Below are positions 47,209 to 58,898 of a DNA stretch of 59,003 bases, in pieces. The DNA is from Sistotremastrum niveocremeum HHB9708 (lineage: Eukaryota > Basidiomycota > Agaricomycetes > Sistotremastrales > Sistotremastraceae). The stretch's first letter is position 1. Every line of letters starts with the position of its first letter. The notes beneath the pieces were generated by a model, which was not told the DNA's origin, searched no databases, and was given only the letters and a program-made list of their open reading frames with translations. The DNA is taken from the NCBI GenBank assembly GCA_001630475.1, contig KV419470.1, positions 1-59,003 of the forward strand. The letters are read 5' to 3'. Made by a program: the position numbers and the translations under genes.

Positions 47209-48120
47209 ATGTTCTCCTCGTTTACCACCTTTGTCGTCGCGACACTGTTATTCATTGCTCCTGCTTTGGGTACGTTTGAACGGGGAAACCGTCGTGTAGC
47301 CTTTTTATTCATCGCGGTGTGAACGTAGCAACCATCAACATCACCGTGCCTTCAAGCTCTGCATACTGGTGAGTCCTCGAGTTTATCCAAGCGAATATGA
47401 ACTCATGAAGAGTCTAGGGTACAGAACACCTCGAATCCTATTCAGTGGTCATCCCAACCGGGAGATCCTAGTCCTATTTCGTTCGTCATAATCTGCGTCA
47501 TTCGTACTGCCGAGATATTGAAATCGTGCCTCGCAGGATCATCGTGACTAACCCAGACAACTCCATTCTCAATGGACCGTTCTCTGTATACTGATTTTCT
47601 AAGCTGATCGACGCGTAGACTGACTCGCTTCCAGATCCACGAGTTCGTGAACATCACTGATGGATCTTTCACCGTGACCAACGTCACGCTTCGCGTCGAC
47701 AAGGGTACGTATTTCGACTACCTCTCTGCGCGTGAGAAGGATCTCATCGCATCCAGGTTTCTTCGTCAATTTCGTCAATCCCAGCAATGCGAGCCAGATC
47801 TATGCTCAATCTCAGCCCTTCGAAGTCAAACCTCCTGGAAGTACGTACCTTCTATAGTTTCAATTTGGACGCGGATTGCTGATCGATCACCAGCTAACGC
47901 TGCTGCTTTACCTACGGTCTCATCTACCTCTACCACCGCGTCCTCCACCTCGACTCACTCCTCGACTCACTCGACCACCTCCACAAGCTCGGCTTCCGAC
48001 GCTTCGTTCTCCTCCAATCTGAACGCTGCCATGGGATCTTTTGATGCGAACACTGCTGCCTTCCGTGTGATCCTCGTAGCTGGTGTTGTCGGGACGGTCG
48101 GCGCACTGGCAGGACTCTGA
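47209..48120 (+). CDS. GPI-anchored Ser/Thr-rich surface protein, Kre9/KNH-like
   Basis: Probably a secreted cell-wall or plasma-membrane protein. ATG 47209 follows a CT-rich leader. The signal peptide MFSSFTTFVVATLLFIAPAL leads into TINITVPSSSAYW. Short exons then give VQNTSNPIQWSSQPGDPSPI, IIVTNPDNSILNGPFS, IHEFVNITDGSFTVTNVTLR and FFVNFVNPSNASQIYAQSQP ending FEVKPPG. This is the beta-sandwich region seen at the N-terminus of Kre9/KNH-like fungal GPI proteins. A Ser/Thr tract (STSTTASSTSTHSSTHSTTS) and a hydrophobic tail (VILVAGVVGTVGALAGL) behind SFDANTAAF complete a GPI-signal architecture. Five introns interrupt about 190 residues. Several NxS/T sequons are present. The exact function is unknown. 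Confidence 0.82.
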
Positions 48121-48478
48121 GGACGTCAAAAGTAGACCTTTTATAAGGACTTGTCGGGACATTCGAGATATACGTCCGAGGTAGTCAGGACACGTTTCGA
48201 GCGACGCTTCTCCGATTTCCTTATCATTCTTCATTTATACCTTGTTCAAAGTTTTTTGTCTTATACTTGGGTTTTATTTCTTGTATCGTATTTTGAATCC
48301 GTTGCTTTCCCTCGTCATACAGCAAGTGCTTTACGATTTTTCCGTGAAATTTACGGCCTCGCTCGTTTTTCCACGTGCCGTCGGCGATTGCCGAACTTCA
48401 AGTCCCGCGATGACGCAGGGGCCAGATTCGGCTCTTTCCTTCATCCCGCCCCCTTACTGAGATTTCCCACTTGCACGG
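48121..48478. other. Intergenic, hexokinase promoter
   Basis: About 360 bp between the GPI-protein stop and the hexokinase ATG. T-rich stretches and a pyrimidine-rich leader lie just before 48479. No gene. Confidence 0.5.
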
Positions 48479-50616
48479 ATGTCGTCTTTATCTCAAAACC
48501 CTCAGCGTCCAGAGATGCCGTCGTCGCGCAGAGGGAGTGGTAGCGTCGTACTGCCATCTGGGCAGACTCTCGCATATCATACCAGAACTCAAGATGAAGA
48601 AGATCTTCCTCATGCGAATAAAAAGTGAGCGATAGCGTCCCTGGAGATGAGAGAGTTGACTGATCTCGATTCGGTGATCTAGGACGATGGCTGATCACCT
48701 TAGGAAATACGATAGCTTGTGAGCGGTCGACAATTTGGTTTGATTCTGGCGACGTCTGGCTGAGATATCCGTGGGCTTTGATTCGTATAGGTTCACGTTG
48801 ACTCCACAGAGGATGAGGATGATCGTAGAGGCATTCAGGGACACGTTGGAAACTGGGTTGCAGAAGAAGTGCCAGATCGTCGTGCGTATATCACAACTAC
48901 CTTCCTATCTATCGCACAGTCTGATACCGCAATGCTCTTAGCCTATGATTCCCACATTCGTATTCGGGTGGCCAACTGGAGAAGAGAAGGGCGATTTCCT
49001 TGCCGTTGATCTTGGCGGAACTAACCTCCGCGTCTGTCTCGTCACACTTCAAGGCGAAGGAAAATTCGAGTTGACCCAGTCGAAATACCGGCTTACGGAG
49101 GAGCAGAAGCAGGAGGAAGGGCAGAAGTTGTTTGATTTCTGTGCGGAATGTCTCGGAAACTTTGTGAAGAGCAACATCGTCAGCGCTGGTGGAAAGATTG
49201 AAGAGGGAAAGAATATACCTCTGGGATTTACGGTACGTGAGTATCCCTCTTGGACGTTCGACCTCCCCGTTCACAATGATTATACACCCTTCAGTTCTCG
49301 TACCCCTGCTCGTAGGTTTTCTGTGCGCGAATCACTTCAGTTAAACTTATTCGAATCCTTCCAGACAAGAACGAATCGATCATGGAGAATTGATCCGCTG
49401 GACTAAAGGCTTCGGCGCTCCAAATACCGAAGGTCATGATGTCGCCGCTATGTTTAGAGAAGCTTTGGTCAAATATGTCAGTGTCTTGCGGTCTCTTCAA
49501 TGCGCTGGTAATTGAACATTGTATAGGAAGTTCCTGTGACATTAGAAGCACTCATCAACGATACCACCGGAACACTCATCGCATCACACTACGTCAACCC
49601 CAGCACCAAAATCGCCGTCATATTCGGGACCGGTTGCAATGCCGCTTATATGGAAAAGCTACCTGCCATCGAAAAGCTCGGAAATCTCGGAGAAGGTAGC
49701 GCTGACGAAATGGCTATCAACTGCGAATGGGGTGCTTTCGATAGTTTCGAACACGAGCATCTTCCGCGGACGACGTATGATATCATTGTGGATGAGACGA
49801 GCAACAAACCGGGGGAGCAAAGTTTTGAGGTGCGTTATTCGCTATCGCTCATCAGGGGTCTTGTCTGATCCAATCGTAGAAATTGATTTCTGGTCGATAT
49901 CTGGGAGAGATTCTTCGGCTTGTCATTTGCGAATTGATAGATGAAGGTGTTCTGTTCCTCGGCCAGAACACTTACAAGATCGAAATTCCTTACGTCTTTG
50001 ATACTGCTTTCCTTTCGCTCATGGAGAGGTATGCTATTCGACTTTGTCATGCTACGGAAACTTATGGTCATCCAGTGATCCCACTGACGAGCTGTTGATG
50101 ATTATCGGCATATTCACGCATTTCTTCGCTTTGGAGACTACGTTAGCGGAACGTCAATTCTTTAAGGCTCTGGCGAAACTTGTTGGACGAAGAGCGGCAC
50201 GGTTGAGTGCATGTGGTATCGCGGCGATTGTTAATAAGATGGGATATCTCGAGGATGGTTGCTCGGTTGGAGCTGATGGAAGTTTATACAATGTAGGATC
50301 TGATCATCGCCCCGCTTGCGATCCATCGGAGCTTACATGTATCAGAAATATCCTGGGTTCGCTGATCGAGTGCATGAGGGCTTGGTGGACATCTTCGGCT
50401 TGAAGGGAAAGTAAATTGGCTATCCGTTGATGTTTAACGCTGGTTCTTATATCTTCTAGAAATATCGTTACGCATCACGCTGAGGACGGAAGTGGTGTTG
50501 GAAGCGCTATCATTGCGGGTACGTCCCACGACATTATATTGCGTCTTCTTTGGCTGAAATGTTCTGTAGCGATGACAAAGAACCGAAAAGAAGCAGGAAT
50601 ATTCGTCAACGTATAA
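48479..50616 (+). CDS. Hexokinase
   Basis: Phosphorylates glucose or other hexoses with ATP, the first step of glycolysis. Start MSSLSQNPQRPEMPSSRRGS, then MADHLRKYDSL and LTPQRMRMIVEAFRDTLETG. Small domain: MIPTFVFGWPTG, FLAVDLGGTNLRVCLVTLQG (phosphate 1). Sugar-binding LGFT joins FSYPCS, carried on a 17-nt exon (49295-49311), then RIDHGELIRWTKGFGAPNTE. Catalytic LINDTTGTLIASHY (Asp) and IFGTGCNAAYME (phosphate 2) follow, with INCEWGAFDSFEHEHLPRT, SGRYLGEILRLVI, GCSVGADGSLYN and DGSGVGSAII. The end is KEAGIFVNV, TAA at 50614-50616. About 11 introns; apparent frame breaks are all introns. Full length (about 500 residues). Hexokinase rather than glucokinase is favoured by overall motifs but not proven. 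Confidence 0.93.
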
Positions 50617-51090
50617 TATCCCTGCGACATCGTGAGGCCGACCTCTCGTTTATCGGATGCCCCACAATGACGCTACTTGACGCAGGACTTTGAATATGCA
50701 TCCTACGTCTGACACATGGGTCCAAGTGTGTCATTTTATCAGTTCTATTGTTCCAAAGTCTAACAGCTCTTTCAAACTTTTGCAGACCCGTCGGTATAGG
50801 CCGCATCGATACCCCAAACAACTAAAACGAAGATCGTGTATTCTAGATGAAGATTGCCTTGAATGTTGTAAAACTAATAGCACTTCAGTACATCGGACAA
50901 ATGGAATCGTATCCCTCCCTATTCTTACTGCTTGCCAACCCTTCCAGATGAGTTTCCTCGAAGTGGCGTAGCATCGAGCCAAAATACGATTGCGGGCCGT
51001 GACCAAGGCTGCTAGGCCGAGATATGGGGTAACGAACGGAGACACGGGTCAGAATGACAGCAAATACATTTGAGGTGAACTTCCAGTTGA
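50617..51090. other. Intergenic between convergent genes
   Basis: About 470 bp separating the hexokinase stop from the 3' end of the minus-strand membrane-protein candidate. Short frames only. Confidence 0.45.
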
Positions 51091-53176
51091 TCATTTGAAG
51101 TGAGAGTGGCCGGGATGACGGCGAAAATTGAAAGTCGAAACCCGAGCCAGGAAATGAATGGCAAAAGAGAGATGAGCAGGATCCGATGCATAGTTGATTG
51201 CTGCCTCTCGCAACGTGAGAATGACCAGCTGAGTCGTAAGGGTAAGCGTAAAATAGGAGGGTGCGATGCACGCAAACAGACCGGAACGCGGTTTTCGACC
51301 CTCAGCGGACTTCTCGTAGTTTTTGACCATGTTGAAGGCGAATCTGATGAATCATGTACCCCAAATTGAGACACTTGCTATGAGATAAGACCGCGCGATG
51401 TACATCTCGAGTCATGACCTGTACATCTGTCAAACTCAGATGACGACTAGATGAACCAAAGAGCCAACAAAATATAATCCTTCCGAGTGTGAAGACGGCG
51501 GGGGCTTATCCGTTTCGAACGCGAAGTAAACGAGGGGCAAGTCCAGAAGGCAGCGTAGATATGAAATGGCATTCAATTTGCGACGTATCATAGAAAGTTT
51601 CGGAACGCAAGGGAATAAATGGCAGTACGCAAGCTCAGCCTGAAGTCCCTCCGGCATCGGCTCAGGTCGGTCCAGATCGCGGCGACAAGTGAAGATGGTC
51701 GAAGACCACACTGATCCAGGCAATAAATAGCTCAATCTGACAGAGAGCAGGCGTAAATAATGTTGACGATGTGTTCGATGCCGATAGTCCTTTCGCTAAA
51801 GATTAGGTGATCTTGCTATTTAAGTGGTTCGGGGTCACTGCAAGGCAAGTCGAGAATTTTGTAATCTTGATCATGAATCGGATTGGCCGTGGCGAGTTAC
51901 GCTTCTTCTAATCATTCATCTCCCGCCGAGAAAGCCGTCGAGTGTTCCTGATTATATAAATGCGATACGATATTTACGCTGAATGAAGTCGACGTAGAAG
52001 ATGAAAGAATGCCGGGCGGTATATCCTGCGGCGGATTCGGACAATTCAAGCAGGGAGATCCTTCACCAACGGGTAGCATAGTTGGAACAGTTCATCAAAG
52101 CCGAATACCATGATAGTACGTTGATGCCGACATCATGTTTCGTGTCGAGAGACCGAAAGATATATTGGTAGAGATAGCGAGACGTGGGGTAATCAAAACA
52201 ACCCGATGGGTGAAATTGACAGTTGAACGTTGTCGAATTGAGCTGAATGAGCATCTGGATCTATAAGCAGATTACTCGTGCCTGAGATCGCGACTGTCCT
52301 TCGATTCGTGCTGATTCGATGACGGCTCCACATGTCGAAAGAGGCTACGTTGGGTAACTGTCAGCGGCAGGGAAAACAGATGAGTCGGTCAAAGACCGTC
52401 ATCGAGAACAGCGAAATAATTGTCGAAGTAATAACTCACTAAATTGAACGCTAGTTCCGCTTTGGGATAATCAAGGCTTGTTCTGAGTGAATCCAGGTGA
52501 AGGGTGAAAATGTCTGATATAGAGGGAGATTATATATCGGTGTTTTGAGGTGGACTGGGAGGGTCAGACGTCGGCATTCGTGGCAAGGCGTTGACAGCTT
52601 GGGAAAGGCCGTGACGATCGGGTGGTACACTACAGGACTGAATTGTTGAGGAGATTTGATTAGGAGTTCGATAACATCTGAACGATTTCGAACCTTACTG
52701 ATTAACTGATTTGCGGCAAAGGAATAGTTTCTCAGTGTAATCCAGGAACATAAGTTGAGAACCGGGAGTAGAGAATATTGCCTCGCGAATGTTCTGGGTC
52801 CGTGTTGGAGCTCCCTTCTTTCGAAGTTTTAATAGATCGTGTTGGAATGAGCACATGGTGGTGCAACTCACCTATTTTGGTGAACTGTCAGAGCGCAAAT
52901 GAGAGAACATCAATTCAGACGATACCGCCATAGATCCACTCCTTGACCGTGATTGGCTTCGAGATAGGGCTTTCCCGTTCCTGTGCGAGCTTCCAATGAC
53001 TTCCTTGTGCCTTTTCGCACCTCAATCGCGCGGGCGCCATTCTCTGAACCCATACGGGGACCCGGCGTCGACAGAATTGTCGTACATGGGTCCAGAAATC
53101 ACTTGAACGATGATTTGAGAACTGAAGTGAAACTGAGGAGTTGAACGACGAGGACAAGAGGAGTCAGTGGCTGCAT
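51091..53176 (-). CDS. Putative multi-exon membrane protein
   Basis: Start at 53176 reads MQPLTPLVLVVQLLSFTSVL, a signal-peptide or signal-anchor sequence. A splice to CEKAQGSHWKLAQERESPIS and KPITVKEWIYG, then a tiny exon (VHQNR), leads to RTFARQYSLLPVLNLCSWIT, which looks membrane-spanning. Further coding-like pieces lie at 52.06-52.26 kb and 51.44-51.74 kb. The last exon reads FNMVKNYEKSAEGRKPRSGL, SYFTLTLTTQLVILTLREAA and HFLARVSTFNFRR, stopping at 51091. The arrangement of a helix pair ending in an Arg-rich segment recalls DUF6533-like seven-helix proteins, but I am not confident of the family. The middle exons are not resolved, and the gene could be partly degraded. Confidence 0.38.
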
Positions 53177-53425
53177 GGTGGCTGAAGCCAACTTCATGGG
53201 CGGGCGAAGCGAAGCTGTGATCGGAGTTACGACGGACATAAGCGCCCAGCAGATCTTTAGATTTTCTTCGACGAGCTGCGTTCTTACCAAGTCTAGAATT
53301 TTGTACAGCTTCTGCCGTCTTCAATATGCGACGATGGCATCTGGCTTCAGCTCCCTCAGCATTCCCATCCACGTGTATCGCCTATCCTCTCATCTCCTCA
53401 CCGCGGACACGTTGTGCTCATCGTC

Positions 53426-54998
53426 ATGGACGTTCATCAACGGTCGCCTTCACCTGCGTCTACTAATGGATCCATATATCACGAAACTATTAATGTCAAT
53501 AATAACGACTTGACGAGCTCATCACAGCCTAATACGACTGCGTCTGCCAACTCTACGAGACCGCCGTTGCCAACTAGGCCCCTCCCCTCCACACCCACTC
53601 AAGCAGTTGCATCGTCCTCCAAGCAGCCAGCCACACCCCGAATCAATCATGCTAGTCTCGTTGATGTCGGAGCATCGACATCTGCGCTCAATCAAGCAAC
53701 AACGTCCACTTCTCATGAGGGTACATCCGCTAATCCACGTTCATCTCCCTCCCTTCGTCGTCCAAACGAACCCCTCCCTCTATCGTTCGACGCAACATCA
53801 TCTCCGGCATTGGGAACCCTCAATATTCCGCCGGCCACATATTTTGACCAACATCCTCCCACTCATACGCATACGCATACGCAATCCCAGTCCCACATCC
53901 AATTTCCTGCTCGACCCCAATCTCATACGCCCACTCGAAACTCGACGGGTGGATCCTACGCACCCAATAGTGTCGTGAGAGTAGCGGTGAATCATGGTGA
54001 TGGGTATGACATGGATATAGCTGCGCAGGGGACGGGTCATGATGAAGAAAGGCGTCCGAGACCGTATACTCCCCTCCCGCCTCCTCAACGTCTCGATCGT
54101 CTCAACAGCACGAGAACGCAAGCCTCTCATATTAACGGAAATGCTAGATCGCAGAAGGATCTCCATCGTACCGAAGACGAGGTACTTGTTCCAGTCATTT
54201 CAACATGGCTGATCTCACTATTGATACAGGTGCTCACCGTTAAGGAACGACTGAAGCCAACGATGAAAGCAGCTAAAGCACGTTATCTGCATTACAATTT
54301 CATCGCCGAATTCTACGGTATTGGATCGAACCTCGCCATTGGTCTTCAGGTAGTTATCGGAGCTCTGATCACCGGACTCGCCGCCGTCACCGTGGGACGC
54401 TCTACGAGCGTCATCACGGCCATCTTGGGAGGGTGTAGTACGATCATCGCTAGCTTTCTCGCGAAGGCGAAGGGTAGTGGAGAACCCGAGATCAGTCGTG
54501 ATAAGAGTCATGAGTTGGCGAAGGTACGTATCATCTACTGTTACGATTGTCTCGAGAATGAAGCTCATTCTCTGGGGGCAGCTTGTGAGGGAGATGGAGG
54601 TATTCATTCTTGATCATGGCAATAAGCGTCCCCGTGCCGCTTTCAAGGCAACACTCGCTCCGTCAGCCTCGACCTCCGACCCTGGTTCACCCGGGACATC
54701 CATGGAACATGCCAATCCGATGTCGCCAATTCATGGAGTCCAAGCTGAGGAGACCGTTCGGAAACGCACGCAGATAAGGGGTGTTGACGAGTATGAGAGT
54801 CCGGAAGATCGGTTATTGGAGGGAATGATTGAGAATTTCCGGATGAGACTGGAAGAAATGGATCGACGGCATTCTAGAAGTCGAAGGTGAGTGTCAATCA
54901 CAATTATCGGCGACATGATGCTGATCGATGGTGTTGTGGATCGTAGCTCACAAGCGCAGGCTGAAGCGGCTCAATCGACCAACCCGAATCCTGCCTGA
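53426..54998 (+). CDS. SLATT (2-TM effector) domain protein, fungal type
   Basis: The ATG at 53426 opens MDVHQRSPSPASTNGSIYHE. About 260 disordered residues follow, rich in Ser/Thr/Pro/Gln, with a His-Thr run (THTHTHTQSQSHIQ) encoded by repeated CATACG. After an intron comes the SLATT-like region: LTVKERLKPTMKAAKARYLH, AIGLQVVIGALITGLAAVTV (TM1), SVITAILGGCSTIIASFLAK (TM2), AKGSGEPEISRDKSHELAK, then LVREMEVFILDHGNK in the next exon. The tail contains SPEDRLLEGMIENFRMRLEE and ends STNPNPA. Three short introns. SLATT domains (Pfam SLATT_fungal) are proposed pore-forming or membrane effectors related to bacterial SMODS/SLOG conflict systems; in fungi the function is not established. No sensor domain or nucleotide-generating enzyme is adjacent. 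Confidence 0.8.
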
Positions 54999-56485
54999 TC
55001 TAGATTCCCGCGGCTTCTCGGTTTTCCTTCTGGTTATTTCGAGTTTCGGACGAGTAAATTCGACGGTCTTGGTAAATCTACTCGATTAGCTTCAATTCAA
55101 TTTTGATCTCTCGACCCGCCGCCTCCATCAAATTCCTGCCAAGTTGAAACCAGTTCCAACGACGTTGCGATAAGCTGCTATCTGCTGCATTCGCTATTTG
55201 AAGCAGTTGGCGACTCGGACTTACTGCGGAGCGACGACCCTCACGACTTCTTCATCGTCCGACGCACAAGTCACTTCAGTACATATTCGAGAGTGAAACA
55301 CTAAGACCGGATAGAACATAAAATAATAGCCTTGGCATAGCAGAAAGCCCTGAAATTTGAAAAACAATTCTGGGAGGTGGATGGATGTCTGTAAGATAAT
55401 ACTATGTTCGGAAAGTAGAAGAAAGTGAGACGCAAGGTGCGGAAAGTGAGCGATTGCTCTGTCCGGTCGTTGGAAAGCTCCGGAATCCGATTGAAAGAGC
55501 TCGGTCGGCTTCCGAATTAAGCGCCTAGCCTTTTGCTAAGCACGAACATCTCTGGCTACGACGACTGCGTGCATGGCTTTCTGATCTACGACGACGGCGT
55601 ACTTCTCTGATGCTATGAATGGGACCGAATATCTCATGGTTTTCAACGAGTTTCACGGTCCGATCTGAGCCTGCCGTCGTACCATCGATACAAGCAGCTT
55701 ACTTGGATTTCGGGCTTCACTTCTACCATCGCTGATTCAAATTCGTGCCCTCGGACCTGCACTGTGGCTGAATCAACTACCCAACAACATCTCTCCGTCT
55801 GTCCTTAGTCAACGAAGCATACCGTAGTCTCACGCGTCACGGAATCACTTCGTTAAACAGTGCGTACGATTATTCTCGTGATCTGATCTGATATTTGATA
55901 GCTAGCAGAGGCAAAAGGCAATGTTACCTCATCAATGAAGTCAGTATCTAGACCACATGAAGATGGAGGAGGCTTGTGACCGGAGGGGGAGGAAGACTGG
56001 GATGGCCTGCCTTCGGACGATGACGATAGAAGAGTGGAATTGGATATTGCTCGTCGTACGTTCATTAGTTTTATCTGTTCAAGGATATTCATTTAATGCC
56101 TACTCAGACACACCGTGTTACACGAAGGCCTGCTATCCATTCATTCTTCGACAATTCCTCCTCCTTCGTCACTCTTGGGAACTCCATCCCTTCTTTTCAT
56201 AGAGTCTCGTAGCCTGAGATACTCAAGCCCGTTCTACTCCGGCGCGGGCCTATCGGCGTTAGGATTTCCTTTGTTTGGTTGTTGTTGTCATCCGACGCGC
56301 CTTCGTAGAAGGGCTTGAGGAAAGTTACATAGGAGGGGGGGGATTACTTAGTGAATCGATGAGACTTAGCAGTTTTTTTCTTGCAACTCGCCTGCCCGCC
56401 GTGTCCCGTCCTTGATCCCGCCTGCCCGCCCGCTGCCTTCGCCATCGCCGACCTCTGATCAGGCACTGGTTCCCTGCTCAGGGTC
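54999..56485. other. Intergenic, subtelomeric
   Basis: About 1.5 kb. The only coding-like piece is a minus-strand Ser/Pro-rich frame at 55853-56092 ending at a possible GTAACA donor after LDTDFIDE; no partner exon was found. Otherwise short frames. A C/G homopolymer tract and T-run lie near 56330-56380, upstream of the helicase gene. Confidence 0.4.
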
Positions 56486-58786
56486 GATGCTTACTAATCC
56501 TGACGCGTCCGCCAACGCGTCCACCGATGCATCTAACGCGTCTGAGCAGCACAACATGCGCGACGAACTGGCCGAAAAGTGCCTTGAAAGAACTGGCTTT
56601 ACTCCTCGTGACTGGCAGCTAGATGCTTCTACGGCCTTACTCGATGGAAAGGACTGTGTAGTGATAGCTGGAACTGGTGAAGGGAAGACACTACCTTTCG
56701 TGCTGCCATGCTTCGTTCGACCCGACATCACCACGTACATCATATCCCCTCTCAATGCACTCCAAAATGATCAGGTATATATCTACCCTCACGTGCTATG
56801 GAGTCTGGACTGGAGCTGACCACCCTTGACAGGCACATCGTTTTCGAAAATGGGGACTGAAAGCTACATCTGTGAACGCGAGAGTGATGCAGAATGACAA
56901 GAATTTACTGAAGGTGCGCAACAGCTACTTCCCTTGTATCCAGGTGATGACTTCTGTTCGTACAGAAAATCAAAGAGGGCCACTTCGACATCGTTATCAC
57001 TTCCCCCGAAAACGCTCTCGCATCCAGCCATCTCCGACCCATACTCACCGACCAGAAGCTCTCCAAAAAATTCACCATTGTCATTGATGAAGCACACTGT
57101 ATCTCGCAATGGGGGGGAGAGTTTCGCCAGGCATGGGGCAAGCTCGGCAACCTACGCTCGTACTTACCTGTCGGCGTTCCTTTTCTCGTCACTTCTGCAA
57201 CTCTTCCACCCAGCATTCTCGAAGAGGTCAAAACATCATTGCATGTTCGCGATGATCATATCCTCATTCATCGCGGAAACTTTCGCAAAAATCTTGTGTG
57301 GGAGACACACATCCTTCGTACAGCTGTTCATGGTTACGAAGAACTCGCCGACTACCTTCTTTCCAAACCGACCAATCCTAGCGAACCGCGCCTTCCCATT
57401 CAAACAGCCCTTGTGTATGTCAACAAGATCTCCGACTGCCATCTCATCTGCAACTACCTTCGCTCTTTACTTCCCGACGACGAAGAAATTCGATACCAGA
57501 TACAGCCATTCCATGCTGTTCGCGCTGAAGAAGGCAAGTGTCGAGTCCTTCGTCACTTCAGGAGCGGTCGGATTGTCATCCTCATCTGCACTGAAGCTGC
57601 CGGCATGGGCTGTGACTTTCCTCGCATCCTCATCGTCATCCAGTTCCTGTTACCCAACTCTCTCATATCATGGATTCAGCGTGCTGGGCGGGGAGGAAGG
57701 AGTACTGAGGAGCTATGTCGATGCATACTAATGATCGAACCTGCTGCTGTCACCACCGTCGCTGCCAAATCCTCTTCCGACTCGACCTCTTCCACCTCCA
57801 CCTCTTCCGCCTCGACCTCTTCCGCCCCCTCTGACAACATTACTACTCTCTCCGATCTCATTGGCCCAATTTCTGAACTTAACCCAGTTGACCCCGACGA
57901 GGACGAACAGAACGAAGCGCCCACCAAAGCGCCTGTCGAAGCGCCCACTAACCCAGCAACTGTAGGTCGATCCAAGCAAATCGAAACCGGCCTTCGACTC
58001 TTTTTCGAGACACCTAACTGCCGTCAAGATATTATCGACACTTACTCCGCTAATCCAAGACACGAAAAGCTCACTGTTGGGTGCTGCGAGAACTGCATAC
58101 GCGCTCGTCTGTCTGTTACGACTCCCGCGCCTCAGACAGAGAATGCCGACGTCAACTTGCAACAAACCACCGAAACAACTGAAAGAACACTGGCTCCGCT
58201 CCCTCGTCGACCTATTGCTTTAACAAAACAAGTTCAAGAAGCACTGTTAACATGGCGGGAGAAAGTTTGGGAGGAGGAGTGGTATTGTAGCCTTCCGATC
58301 AGTTGGATAATGGGCGACAAAACTCTGGCTTCTCTATCCAAGATGTTTGCGGACGAGTTCGATGTTGCAAAGCTTTCGCCTTCATGGGAGCAACATGTTC
58401 AATATTCCCCTGCCGTGCAACGAATTCTCAAGGAAACAGAGGCCGACTATTACAGTATGATGAGTGCCCAGACTGCCGAACGTAACGAGGAAACACGACG
58501 GAAAGCAGAGATCAAGCGTCAGGAGAAAGAACAAGAGAAGGAAAGGAAAGCACGAGAGCGGGAGGTTGCGAGGATAGAGAAACTGAATAAGAAAAAACAA
58601 GAGAAGCTTGAACTTCAAAAGGCGAAATATCGAGAATATCAGGCGAAGACAAAGAAGGGTGCAGGGAGACCCCCAAAGAAAGTCGTATCACCACCTGCGT
58701 CGCCGGCCTCGCACCTTGTAGGTAGTAGGGTTGCATCTGTCGATAGTCACTCTGTTCAAGTTCTGGCGGATCTTTCTAATCAATAA
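56486..58786 (+). CDS. RecQ-like DNA helicase, subtelomeric
   Basis: ATP-dependent DNA helicase of the RecQ family. Start MLTNPDASANASTDASNASE (56486); MRDELAEKCLERTGF at 56556 is an alternative. Motifs in order: FTPRDWQLDASTALLDGKDC (motif 0), AGTGEGKTLPF (Walker A), ISPLNALQNDQ (Ia), then across two introns ITSPENALASSHLRP, IVIDEAHCISQWGGEFR (DEAH, motif II), VTSATLPP (III), CTEAAGMGCDFPRI (V) and WIQRAGRGGRSTEE (VI). An Asp/Glu/Ser spacer follows, then a Cys set resembling the RecQ zinc site (CRQDIIDTYSANPRH; VGCCENC). The C-terminus has a charged coiled coil (KEQEKERKAREREVARIEKL) and an AT-hook-like GAGRPPKK. Ends LADLSNQ. All key helicase residues appear present, so it may be active. 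It resembles telomere-linked helicase genes of other fungi and faces the terminal repeat, 112 bp away. Confidence 0.88.
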
Positions 58787-58898
58787 CCTTGATGACAATA
58801 TTTTAATTTCGACTTTACTGCTCTACTATGTCCATGCGTTCTTCTGCTGTGCCAGCGGTACCAACTTGATTTGTGTTTCTCACTGTCATTTGACCATC

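Noticed and set aside
48945-50403. Hexokinase looked frameshifted, with pieces in several frames
   Set aside because: Each break coincides with GT...AG signals and joining them restores every family motif in order, so it is an intron-rich intact gene.
53607-53978. His/Pro/Ile-rich alternative frame overlapping the SLATT gene
   Set aside because: Out-of-frame reading of the low-complexity N-terminal region; the main frame carries the domain.
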